A stretch of 64,000 nucleotides of DNA from Geoalkalibacter subterraneus (lineage in GTDB: Bacteria; Desulfobacterota; Desulfuromonadia; Desulfuromonadales; Geoalkalibacteraceae): contig NZ_CP010311.1 in NCBI RefSeq assembly GCF_000827125.1, positions 124,001-188,000 of the forward strand, read 5' to 3'. The notes beneath the pieces were generated by a model. The model saw only the letters and a program-made list of their open reading frames with translations. It ran no database searches and was not told the DNA's origin. Positions 55,011-61,897 of the stretch are shown piece after piece; position 1 is the stretch's first letter, and the number at the start of each line of letters is the position of its first letter. The translations under genes were made by a program, and so were the position numbers.

Positions 55011-55067
55011 AGTTTTAAAAGGAATCCGGTAGGGTTCGATAAAAAACAACTGAAGATCGATTTATAC

Positions 55068-55322
<255 letters not shown>

Positions 55323-55357
55323 TATATCTGTTTCCGCACGTTCTCGTTATCTCCCGC

Positions 55358-55900
55358 ATGACAGGTGGTTTTTCAAAGGTGAGAATCATTTTCCGTCCGT
55401 TCAGCATGGTCGGGGTTGTCGTCGCCATGCTTGTTGCGCTGGTTTGCGGCTGTACCGAAAGCGCAGAGCACAAATCCGCCGGAGACTCCCCGGATACGGG
55501 TGAAATGGCCGAAAGCGCGGCTTCACAGGTCGAAATTCTGGTTCCTGATGAAGTCGCCGGGCAGTGGAAAGCCGTAAAAATAGGCGTGCATGACAAATCT
55601 GGCAGTCGTGAGGAGGTTTTTACCGTCGATATCGGCTCCGGTTTCAAGGTTCCCGATTCCGATGTATCACTGCGGGTCACCGATTTTCTGCCTGATTTTA
55701 TCATGAAGGGGCCGGTTATGACCTCGGCTTCCAACGAACTCAACAACCCCGCAGCACGGGTTGAAATCTATGAAGGCGACCAGCAGGTCTACCAGGGATG
55801 GCTTTTCAGCCTCTACCCCGACGCGCACGCCTACCAGCATCCGCGCCACGGCTTCAACCTGCTCGACTTCATCCCAGCCCGCCCACAAAAAAGTCAGTAA
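55358..55900 (+). CDS. DUF2155-like lipoprotein
   Basis: The 180-residue protein has a basic N-terminus, a hydrophobic stretch (VGVVVAMLVALV) and CGC as a probable lipobox Cys, then a low-complexity linker and a beta-rich domain (VFTVDIGSGFKVPDSDVSLRV, quoted in part; VYQGWLFSLYPDAHAY) typical of DUF2155 proteins. Function is unknown; envelope location is likely. Starts at GTG 55379 or ATG 55406 are also possible. Confidence 0.75.
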   Translation: MTGGFSKVRIIFRPFSMVGVVVAMLVALVCGCTESAEHKSAGDSPDTGEMAESAASQVEILVPDEVAGQWKAVKIGVHDKSGSREEVFTVDIGSGFKVPDSDVSLRVTDFLPDFIMKGPVMTSASNELNNPAARVEIYEGDQQVYQGWLFSLYPDAHAYQHPRHGFNLLDFIPARPQKSQ

Positions 55901-55949
55901 TTTCATCTTGACTTTTGTTTCCGATTAAGCGATAACATGACCCTGCTTC

Positions 55950-56026
<77 letters not shown>

Positions 56027-56034
56027 AAGAAATC

Positions 56035-56067
56035 AAGGGCTTAGCCTTCACCGGCTGAGCCTTTTTT
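56035..56067 (+). terminator. Terminator after tRNA-Arg, supplied by the element
   Basis: Stem GGCTTAGCC (56038-56046) with GGCTGAGCC (56053-56061), one G-T pair, a 6-nt loop and six T residues. It sits inside the element, replacing the displaced chromosomal terminator now found near 60740-61450. Confidence 0.85.
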
Positions 56068-56084
56068 CGTTTGATTTGAAAATT

Positions 56085-56106
56085 TGTCCCCACTCTGTCC
56101 CCATTT
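56085..56106. promoter_or_regulatory. Candidate integrase arm-type site, left
   Basis: The 22-bp TGTCCCCACTCTGTCCCCATTT, itself two TGTCCCCA units 11 bp apart (each unit shown within the site), recurs exactly at 60526-60547. It lies 59 bp inside attL. Paired direct repeats near both ends are typical of tyrosine integrase arm sites. Confidence 0.65.
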
Positions 56107-56268
56107 GTTTCATTTCGCCTGATCTTGTCCGGTCGCCGGGGGGGGATGGCAGATCGACCGGCACCACCCCACCCCCACCCCATTCGCAAAACCGAGGCGA
56201 CCTTACGCATCGACTCCTTGTAGATACTATCCTTCCCCGCAACACGCATCAGATCAAAAAAACATCAT

Positions 56269-56277
56269 TTATCCACA
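56269..56277. other. Consensus DnaA box
   Basis: TTATCCACA is a perfect match to the bacterial DnaA-binding 9-mer, in the gene-free 818 bp next to the iterons. The rest of 56107-56680 has no convincing gene; an 82-codon minus-strand frame at 56397-56645 lacks a ribosome site and family character. Confidence 0.6.
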
Positions 56278-56681
56278 GAAACCGGCGGCTTTTATCTCGT
56301 CGTATTTCTCTCGAAGAAAATCACGCTCAAGAATTGTCAGAAGTATTGACCCTAGCCTACCCATGCCACAAACGGAGAAAATTTCTCAAACGGCAGCTAG
56401 GTACGCATTGACGGCATAGAATGACCGATTCTCTGCTTTGGTTGTGGAATGATCGTAAGGTTGACAAGCCTGACGGAAATATGACCGAAAAGGTTATCTA
56501 TTGATGGTGTCAACGAAGTATATTCAGGGACATATGGTTGAGGATGTGGGTTGCCTGTCGGTGGGAGTTGGTAGGGGTGGTGATATTGCGTAGAAGGCTT
56601 ACCACGAAGGTAATAAAAAAGAGATGTTTTTCTTCGATGCGACATGCTCAGAGTTTCAGAGCTTGTCTCTAGGCTCTGAGC

Positions 56682-56719
56682 CCTAGTTATATATACCTAG
56701 TTATATACCTAGTTAAAAA
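56682..56719. repeat. Three AT-rich 12-mers (candidate DNA unwinding element)
   Basis: CCTAGTTATATA at 56682-56693 and 56696-56707, and CCTAGTTAAAAA at 56708-56719. Tandem AT-rich 12- or 13-mers next to iterons are the usual melting region of iteron plasmid origins. A hairpin CAGAGC/GCTCTG lies just left (56656-56679). Confidence 0.7.
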
Positions 56720-56732
56720 CCTTCTTAGGGGT

Positions 56733-56840
56733 GGAAATATGTGCAGGTCAAAAGGAAATATGTGCAAGTCCGGTGGAAATATGTGCAGGTCAAAAGGAAA
56801 TATGTGCAGTGCCATTTTTTAATGGGTGGAAATATGTGCA
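56733..56840. repeat. Iteron array: five copies of a 13-mer
   Basis: GGAAATATGTGCA occurs at 56733, 56754, 56775, 56796 and 56828. The first four are exactly 21 bp apart, two helical turns, so a protein would bind one DNA face. The fifth is 32 bp on. The array abuts the stop of the Rep-like gene. The spacer type alternates (GGTCAAAA, AGTCCGGT, GGTCAAAA). Confidence 0.85.
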
Positions 56841-56844
56841 GATA

Positions 56845-57567
56845 TTACCCGGCTTCCTCTTGTGGCATACATTCCCCATAGAGAGGGCAAACACATATCA
56901 GAGCACCATCTTCCCCGCGCCAGAGAACCCCATGCTCACAAAGTTCATCAATCGCACTCGATATGCTGTTTCGATGTATTCCGGACAGTTCCGCTAGCTT
57001 GCTACGGTTGAAGTCAATGCCCTCGTATTCGATGACGTTGTAGGGTCGCCATGAGTAGCTAGACCTGCCTTCTTCGCACAGTTCAGAAACCCAGTTATCC
57101 AGATACCCCCCATCGTTATTAAGCTCGATCCTTTCAGCAATCACGAGATCATCAAAATCTGGATATCTGGAAATATGGCGCAGGGGTAGGTAGAGTGCCT
57201 TCGCTATAGGAGACAGGCTGACGAACTGCTGGTGTTTGATTAAGTCGCTGATAAGGTGGATCGCTTTGGCATCAGGCGCAGGAATCGGCAACATGTAGTA
57301 GTTCTTGGTCTTGCGTGGCCCAGCCTGCCGGGTGTGAACCTTTACCACCCCTGCCTTCCTAAAACCTTTTACACCGGCCTTGACCGCGCCCAGGTCTTTA
57401 TATCCTGAAAGTCTGCGGATGGTTTCCTCAGAAGGAAAGGCGCGACCTTTTCTGTCCGCGTGTGCTGCGAGGGGATAAAAGATAGCCTTGCTCGCAAGCG
57501 GCAGGGACGCCCATGTGCCGTTCTCAATCAGGGCAGGGTCGAACCTGAAGAATTGCGGGGTGAACAT
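56845..57567 (-). CDS. Putative replication initiator (Rep) with two winged-helix segments
   Basis: The 240-residue protein has two helix-turn-helix-like regions: FPSEETIRRLSGYKDLGAVK near residue 45 and SKLAELSGIHRNSISSAIDE near residue 200. Double winged-helix organisation is that of Rep_3-type initiators, which bind iterons; five iterons lie directly behind this gene. It starts 3 bp after the SSB-like gene with GGGGGTGA upstream. No catalytic nickase Tyr motif is obvious, consistent with theta replication. The family assignment is inference from structure-like pattern and context. A plain transcription regulator is the alternative. Confidence 0.6.
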   Translation of the reverse strand: MFTPQFFRFDPALIENGTWASLPLASKAIFYPLAAHADRKGRAFPSEETIRRLSGYKDLGAVKAGVKGFRKAGVVKVHTRQAGPRKTKNYYMLPIPAPDAKAIHLISDLIKHQQFVSLSPIAKALYLPLRHISRYPDFDDLVIAERIELNNDGGYLDNWVSELCEEGRSSYSWRPYNVIEYEGIDFNRSKLAELSGIHRNSISSAIDELCEHGVLWRGEDGALICVCPLYGECMPQEEAG

Positions 57568-57570
57568 GCC

Positions 57571-57945
57571 TCACCCCCTTTCAAGCAACGCGGCAGGCTG
57601 AAAGATTTGATCAACGTATGAGAACCGCTTTCCGCTTCTGTTGCGGCCTGTCAGCACCATGACAAGACATTCGCGGCCCCTCAGCCGGTCATAGTCGAAG
57701 TCTTCCAGTTCTCCGGCGGCCAAGGCCCGGCCCATGATACGTTCGATGATGTTGGCGAGTTTGCCGTTCGGCGCGGTGCTGTATCGGGCGGAACACATGA
57801 CAGACCGGCCTTGAGCCTTCCCTTGAAGCTCAAAGATAAAGCCGACACGGCGACCGTAGGCGTTCTCAAAGAATCGAATATCGGTGAGGGTGGCGGGGTA
57901 GGTGCCTTCCGGCAGAGTGCCGGTATTGCGGCGGGATGTTTCCAT
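57571..57945 (-). CDS. Probable OB-fold ssDNA-binding protein of mobile element (DUF669-like)
   Basis: The 124-residue protein begins with an LPEGTYPATLTDIRFFEN strand pattern, then GFIFELQGKAQGRSVMCSARY, NGKLANIIERIMG and DYDRLRGRECLVMVLTGRN. This layout is seen in phage proteins of the DUF669 or SSB-like type that work in replication or annealing. It is directly upstream of the Rep-like gene in the same operon, with a GGAAGAGGTGA ribosome site. Binding to ssDNA is inference. Confidence 0.55.
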   Translation of the reverse strand: METSRRNTGTLPEGTYPATLTDIRFFENAYGRRVGFIFELQGKAQGRSVMCSARYSTAPNGKLANIIERIMGRALAAGELEDFDYDRLRGRECLVMVLTGRNRSGKRFSYVDQIFQPAALLERG

Positions 57946-57995
57946 ATTGTCACCTCTTCCTTGTTCGGGTTTTGGTTTCGATGTCAGATGACAGT

Positions 57996-58148
57996 CTAGG
58001 CTTTAGCCTCCTTCGGTCGGTGGCCGAAACGGTACGGGTGAAGGGGGCAGTCCTCGGCGGTGCATTTGGCTGGCTCATAGACAGAATGACAGCAGCAGTC
58101 GATACATTTTTTGCGGATCGCTTTCATGGGGGTCAAAACGTCTTTCAT
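57996..58148 (-). CDS. 50-residue Cys-rich protein of mobile-element type
   Basis: It starts MKDVLTPMKAIRKKC, followed by IDCCCHSVYEPAKC and ends CPLHPYRFGHRPKEAKA. Cys at 15, 18, 19, 20, 29 and 34 suggest zinc binding. The RKKCIDC...CPLHPYRFG pattern recurs in small phage and prophage proteins of unknown function. GGAGTAAAGAAA precedes the ATG at 58148. It lies in the operon between the Hth_17 gene and the SSB-like gene. Confidence 0.7.
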   Translation of the reverse strand: MKDVLTPMKAIRKKCIDCCCHSVYEPAKCTAEDCPLHPYRFGHRPKEAKA

Positions 58149-58220
58149 TTTCTTTACTCCTTTCTGTTCAGATGGTGGCTAGGTGCAGGGTGAGATTTTT
58201 TCTCGACCATGCCCATGCCG

Positions 58221-58496
58221 TTACTCACGATTCATTTGAGCGACGAACCAAGCGAAGAAATCGAGGGCAGGGTAAGCCACTCGCTTGCCAACACGAACCT
58301 TACCTTTGGGACCAGTGCCTGCGCAGTCGCGGTTTGCACACGTCTTTGCACTGAAAAGGCCGCAGGTTGCCTCTTTGATTTCCGCTTTGTCGCGCAACAC
58401 GAGAGGCTTTCCCCATCTTGCCGCTAGTTTTTCGGCTGCCTTGGGATCTGCTGGGTCAAAGCCAAGGTCGGTGACGGATGTACCCTGATTGTTCAT
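58221..58496 (-). CDS. Hth_17/AlpA-like DNA-binding protein, candidate excisionase
   Basis: In the 91-residue protein the segment FSAKTCANRDCAGTGPKGK, then VRVGKRVAYPALDFFAWF, follows the Hth_17/AlpA winged-helix pattern (in which TLxNWxxxGxGP...KxGRRVxYP is typical). Such proteins act as excisionases or regulators in integrated elements. Four Cys (in ATCGLF, KTCANRDCAG) are unusual for the family. AAAGGAGG precedes the ATG. Confidence 0.65.
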   Translation of the reverse strand: MNNQGTSVTDLGFDPADPKAAEKLAARWGKPLVLRDKAEIKEATCGLFSAKTCANRDCAGTGPKGKVRVGKRVAYPALDFFAWFVAQMNRE

Positions 58497-58550
58497 GAAT
58501 CCTCCTTTCCTTGTTAAGTTTTAACTTCCCTATCCTGTCCCCTATCATGC

Positions 58551-58581
58551 CAATCTGGATTTGGCAGATTCAAGGCAGATT
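58551..58581. promoter_or_regulatory. Repeated operator-like motifs upstream of the Hth_17 gene
   Basis: GGCAGATT occurs directly twice (58563-58570 and 58574-58581, 11 bp apart), and AATCTG at 58551-58556 is its inverted partner. The cluster lies in the leader of the minus-strand operon, where an excisionase or repressor might bind. Confidence 0.4.
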
Positions 58582-58603
58582 GCGCCAAAATTGAATTAAA
58601 AGT

Positions 58604-58633
58604 AAAAACCCCGCTACCAGATTGGTAACGGGG
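58604..58633 (-). terminator. Terminator between the element's two gene groups
   Basis: CCCCGCTACC (58609-58618) and GGTAACGGGG (58624-58633) pair with one mismatch, followed on the minus strand by TTTTTAC and TTTT. It separates the lipoprotein/50-aa genes from the Hth_17-Rep operon. Confidence 0.75.
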
Positions 58634-58665
58634 TCGGTGTTCGACGATCATGTCAGCCTGTCATG

Positions 58666-58818
58666 TCAGCGTGTCAACTCCTGCGCCCGGTATAGCAGAC
58701 GAATTGCATGGCAGATGTCGCAGGAACCAACGTTCTTCTTTTCGTCATGTTTGCATTCGCAGCGGGATTCGAGAATGTCACGGGCTTCTTCGATGTAGGT
58801 TTTCGCTGTCACTGTCAT
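58666..58818 (-). CDS. 50-residue protein with four Cys, unknown
   Basis: The protein begins MTVTAKTYIEEARDILESRC and contains CECKHDEKKN, then SCDICHAIRLLYRAQELTR. Two CxC/CxxC pairs could bind zinc. GGAGGAACGACA precedes the ATG, which overlaps the stop of the lipoprotein gene (ATGA). No family is recognised. Confidence 0.6.
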   Translation of the reverse strand: MTVTAKTYIEEARDILESRCECKHDEKKNVGSCDICHAIRLLYRAQELTR

Positions 58819-59261
58819 TGTCGTTCCTCCTTGTCTGTGTCAGGTTCGAGGTACTTAATCAGAATGGCTTTCTTGCTGCCTATACCGGTGCTTACCGTTT
58901 CTTGTCCGCCGGTCGCATGATCGTAAGTTTCTCTCGAATGAGTCTTGATTTGATTTGGACCTGCGAATATAACAGCATCTGCCCCGAGTTCTTTGGCTTT
59001 ATCGACGATTGCAGAGTTTGACCACCAGTCCCCTAGTAGCATGACTGTGAGACCGTCGCTGATAACCGTATTTTCTGCTACACCCAAAACTTCGAACCGT
59101 CCTTGAGGTTCGCCCACTGTCCAAATGTCAATGCCGTCCTTGGTGGTGCAGGCCCCGCCCTTGCCGACAAACTCTCTCTGCCCCTGCCACGGCTGAAAGT
59201 CTGTGCTTGACAGGCAGCCTGTCAGAATCAGCGTTGTCAGGATCAAAAGCGTCAATCTCAT
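58815..59261 (-). CDS. Small lipoprotein carried by the element
   Basis: The 148-residue protein has a clear lipobox (MRLTLLILTTLILTGC, Cys16). The mature part has VGKGGACTTKDG, a GVAENTVISDGLTVM segment and AKELGADAVIFAGP, the last like the YbjQ/DUF4156-type beta-alpha domain of small surface lipoproteins. A strong AGGAGGGAAGG ribosome site precedes it. As the only obvious cargo, it may alter the host surface, for example in exclusion of related elements or phages (inference). Confidence 0.75.
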   Translation of the reverse strand: MRLTLLILTTLILTGCLSSTDFQPWQGQREFVGKGGACTTKDGIDIWTVGEPQGRFEVLGVAENTVISDGLTVMLLGDWWSNSAIVDKAKELGADAVIFAGPNQIKTHSRETYDHATGGQETVSTGIGSKKAILIKYLEPDTDKEERQ

Positions 59262-59292
59262 GTCCTTCCCTCCTTTCCTTGTGCTGTTGCTG

Positions 59293-60501
59293 TCATGCCC
59301 TCTTGGATGTTAGCGGGATCACGTCGGCGCTGTCCTTCTTACCGGTCGCGTGTTTAATCAGGTGCTTGGCCCAAACTGTCAACGCTTTCTTCTTCTCGTC
59401 GTCGTAGCGGTGGCGGATGTAGTGTTCGGCTGTCACTCCTTGGAGTTTATGGCCCAATGTCGCGGCGATAACCTCCATGCTGAATCCGAGTTTTGCAAGG
59501 CCGCTGCCGACAGTCCGGCGCAAGTCATGGACAGAGAACGGATCAAGGCCAAAGTAATCATTCCGCTTGAGCCAACGCCCAACGGATGAAGGTTCAAACG
59601 GTCGCCCGGTTCTGATGCTGGCAAAGGGCGGGTCGGTGTCAGGGTCGATCTGTGCGGCGGCTTCTTCTGTCAGGTAGACACGATGTGCGCGCTTACCCTT
59701 GAATCTTGCTGCGGGAACCTCCCACCACTCGCCGTCAATTTCGCAGAATTGAAGGTGGGAGGCTTCGGACAGACGGCAGCCTGTCAGGAGGATAAACCTG
59801 ACAAGCCGGATCATTGCCGGATCGCCTTCGGCTGTTTCCAAAGCGGCCAAGAGTTTGGCAGCTTCATCAATCGACAGGGTACGTTCTCGCGGTGCTGGCT
59901 TCTCCGGGCGGGGTACGTCGCGCACGATGTTGGTTTCGACGTATTCACGCGGTGACTGGATGGCCCAGGCATACAGGGATGACAGCGAGGATCGCACCTG
60001 AATGGCGACAGATTGCGATTCGGTGCCGATCTCCTCGATCAAGGCGGCGAGGTTGCGGCGGTGAATCTCTGACAGCTTCCACTCTCCGAGTTTGCCGGTG
60101 CCTTTGCCGGGTTGGAATACCTCAGCTTTGGCAAGGCCGTCGCGGTAATACCTGACAGTCTTGGCGCGTCTGGTGCGTTCACAGTGAATCATGAACTTCT
60201 CGACGGCCTCAGAGAAGGTCGGCATGGCCTCGTCTTCCATCGCCTTCTGTTTCCGGCGGTCTTTTAGCGATGCTGCCCCTCTGCCCGTCTTGGCGGCCTC
60301 TTTCAACTCGCTCAAGGTGTCGTAAGCCTTCTTTTCCGTCCATCCCTCAGACCACCAGCCTAGCCCCTCCTCGATTCTCTTGCCGCCGACCTGATACCGG
60401 ATGGCGAAATAACGATCAAACTTGGTGCCATGCTTCCGGGTCGAATGATTGCGCCATCTCACGCCGGGGTACTTGTTCGTCTTCTCCCACTTCGCTGCCA
60501 T
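59293..60501 (-). CDS. int: Tyrosine integrase of the tRNA-Arg element
   Basis: The 402-residue tyrosine recombinase has an N-terminal arm-binding/DUF4102-like part, a core-binding SAM-like domain (about 100-190) and a catalytic domain. Catalytic residues: Arg in LTGCRLSEASHL, HDLRRT (His-x-x-Arg), LGHKLQ (His) and the nucleophile Tyr in AEHYIRHRY. It reads inward from attR and should recombine the 46-bp tRNA repeats. ATG 60501 follows AGGGGGG; a GTG at 60534 is an alternative. The start overlaps neither arm site. Confidence 0.93.
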   Translation of the reverse strand: MAAKWEKTNKYPGVRWRNHSTRKHGTKFDRYFAIRYQVGGKRIEEGLGWWSEGWTEKKAYDTLSELKEAAKTGRGAASLKDRRKQKAMEDEAMPTFSEAVEKFMIHCERTRRAKTVRYYRDGLAKAEVFQPGKGTGKLGEWKLSEIHRRNLAALIEEIGTESQSVAIQVRSSLSSLYAWAIQSPREYVETNIVRDVPRPEKPAPRERTLSIDEAAKLLAALETAEGDPAMIRLVRFILLTGCRLSEASHLQFCEIDGEWWEVPAARFKGKRAHRVYLTEEAAAQIDPDTDPPFASIRTGRPFEPSSVGRWLKRNDYFGLDPFSVHDLRRTVGSGLAKLGFSMEVIAATLGHKLQGVTAEHYIRHRYDDEKKKALTVWAKHLIKHATGKKDSADVIPLTSKRA

Positions 60502-60525
60502 CTCTTGCCCCCCTTCATCGTTGCC

Positions 60526-60547
60526 TGTCCCCACTCTGTCCCCATTT
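60526..60547. promoter_or_regulatory. Candidate integrase arm-type site, right
   Basis: Exact second copy of the 22-bp repeat at 56085-56106, same orientation. It lies just upstream of int and 128 bp inside attR, so integrase bound here could also repress its own gene. Confidence 0.65.
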
Positions 60548-60675
60548 TTTGCAGGAATGTACGGGATAGCTCAATGTGGTTGTGGGATAAATGTTATTGC
60601 TAAGTTGCTGTTATGTCAAATGAAAATATCTGAGAACATTGGTGTTCACTGGTGAGGATTGAGGATGGGTATATA

Positions 60676-60721
<46 letters not shown>

Positions 60722-60829
60722 TTTTAACACCGCAAAAACAAAGGTTTAGTTTGAAGTAGAAACCCACACCCTGTGGGTGTGGTGATGTGGACTGGCTACG
60801 CCGGTCCCGAATGGGTATGGCTGAAAGCC

Positions 60830-60894
60830 GCTCACTGTTATTCTTTCTTTCGAGTTGTGCCGCAACATCGAAAAGAAAGGAGAAAACAGTGAGC
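60830..60894 (+). promoter_or_regulatory. Leader stem-loop hiding the transposase ribosome site
   Basis: 60830-60852 is complementary, with small mismatches, to 60869-60894, which contains AAAGGAG and the GTG start. Comparable leader structures keep IS200 transposase expression very low. Confidence 0.7.
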
Positions 60895-61326
60895 AGCCGA
60901 TTTCGTAAGTTATCACACTCGATATGGCACTGCCAGTATCACATCGTTTGGGTCCCAAAGTACCGGTTTCGGATTTTGCAGGGAAAAGTGAAAGAGGCCG
61001 TTGAATCAGGTATTCATGCGATATGTGGCTATTCCGGTTGTGAAGTCGTGGAGTTGAATGTTCAGCCCGATCATGTCCATCTGGTTGTGATGATCCCGCC
61101 CAAGGTGTCGATCTCGAACTTTCTGGGGCGGTTAAAAGGGCAGACGTCGATGAAACTGTTTCAGCAGTTTCGGCATTTGCGGAAGAAACCCTATTGGGGC
61201 AACCACTTTTGGGCCAAGGGCTATTGCGTTGATACCGTCGGCATGGATGCGGACATGATACGCAAGTATGTCCGCTATCAGGACAAGCAAGAGCGGCAAA
61301 TGGAGCAACTTCAGTTGGGAGATTGA
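60889..61326 (+). CDS. tnpA: IS200/IS605-family transposase TnpA (Y1 HUH)
   Basis: The 145-residue single-strand transposase has the HUH motif in QPDHVHLVVM (HVH) and the catalytic Tyr in MIRKYVRYQDKQ. CQYHIVWVPKYRFRIL at the N-terminus is diagnostic of the IS200 group. The GTG at 60889, 7 bp after AAAGGAG, gives the usual length; a 34-codon extension lies in the structured leader. The gene appears intact. No TnpB is present. Confidence 0.93.
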   Translation: MSSRFRKLSHSIWHCQYHIVWVPKYRFRILQGKVKEAVESGIHAICGYSGCEVVELNVQPDHVHLVVMIPPKVSISNFLGRLKGQTSMKLFQQFRHLRKKPYWGNHFWAKGYCVDTVGMDADMIRKYVRYQDKQERQMEQLQLGD

Positions 61327-61441
61327 GGACAGGACCGCGGCACAACTTCAGCCCGCCCCCTTGGGGGCAGGGCCAGCCCCCCTATGGGGGGCGAACTACA
61401 AAGCCACGTCCTGTGGGCGTGGATTCTTTACCTTTTATGGG

Positions 61442-61897
61442 CTAAGCCTTTTTTTGTCTTTTTTTGATTTGGGTTCCTCCGTGGGTTCCTTTTACGGATT
61501 CGTTGTCCGAAAGCCTGCAATATTTTGGTTTGCGGCCAAGGTGCTCCCGCAGACTTTGCTGTGCTAGTCCTAATGGGGTACACCATGATCCTCTAACGTG
61601 ACTAGACCAATCATCATATACCCCCATCGCCACCATTAGTTCTCGGCAGCGTCGCCAGTGACGGTACCGGGTTCCAGGGGCGAGTCCAGCAGTCGCTACC
61701 TCTAAATACCATCTTATGTGTTTTGATTGCGCAGAATAAATCCCTACTTGCCACCTCTTCCAAATTGCCTCAAAAATGTTTCCATATTCCCGGATGATTT
61801 GTTTTTTTCTTTTTCGGCTGCAGTGGGAAAGTCTGTACCTCATAAAAACATCTACTTGACTCCTGGCCTGGCGCCAGGATGAGGGGCGATTGCTCAT
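61442..61897 (-). CDS. Unknown protein coupled to a recombinase gene
   Basis: The 151-residue basic protein has no family I can name. The middle (SKHIRWYLEVATAGLAP, then TRYRHWRRCRELMVAMGV) resembles the helical core-binding domain of tyrosine recombinases, without catalytic residues. It overlaps the recombinase gene by 4 bp (ATGA) and is downstream of it, so the two are likely co-translated partners. Its last codons (IKKRQKKA) run into the A/T-rich terminator split by the IS, so its 3' end may be altered. Confidence 0.6.
   Translation of the reverse strand: MSNRPSSWRQARSQVDVFMRYRLSHCSRKRKKQIIREYGNIFEAIWKRWQVGIYSAQSKHIRWYLEVATAGLAPGTRYRHWRRCRELMVAMGVYDDWSSHVRGSWCTPLGLAQQSLREHLGRKPKYCRLSDNESVKGTHGGTQIKKRQKKA

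Larger units (their letters stand above)
60750..61432 (+). mobile_element. IS200/IS605-family insertion sequence
   Basis: A single-gene element carries a Y1 transposase, with similar subterminal hairpins at each end: CCACACCC-TGT-GGGTGTGG (60764-60782) and CCACGTCC-TGT-GGGCGTGG (61404-61422). There are no terminal inverted repeats, as expected for this family. Ends are approximate. It splits a bidirectional terminator whose halves are AAGGTTTAG (60741-60749) and CTAAGCCTT (61442-61450). Confidence 0.85.

Noticed and set aside
56397-56645. 82-codon minus-strand frame in the origin region
   Set aside because: No ribosome site, proline-rich random composition, and it lies in a stretch explained by origin elements.
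56733-56840. The five short repeats as a CRISPR array
   Set aside because: Repeats are only 13 bp, spacers about 8 bp and partly identical, and no cas gene is present. The spacing fits iterons.
56731-56997. Plus-strand frame across the repeats as a repetitive protein (EICAGQKEICA)
   Set aside because: The repeat is a by-product of iterons at a 21-bp (multiple of three) period, and the frame runs antisense into the Rep-like gene without a ribosome site.
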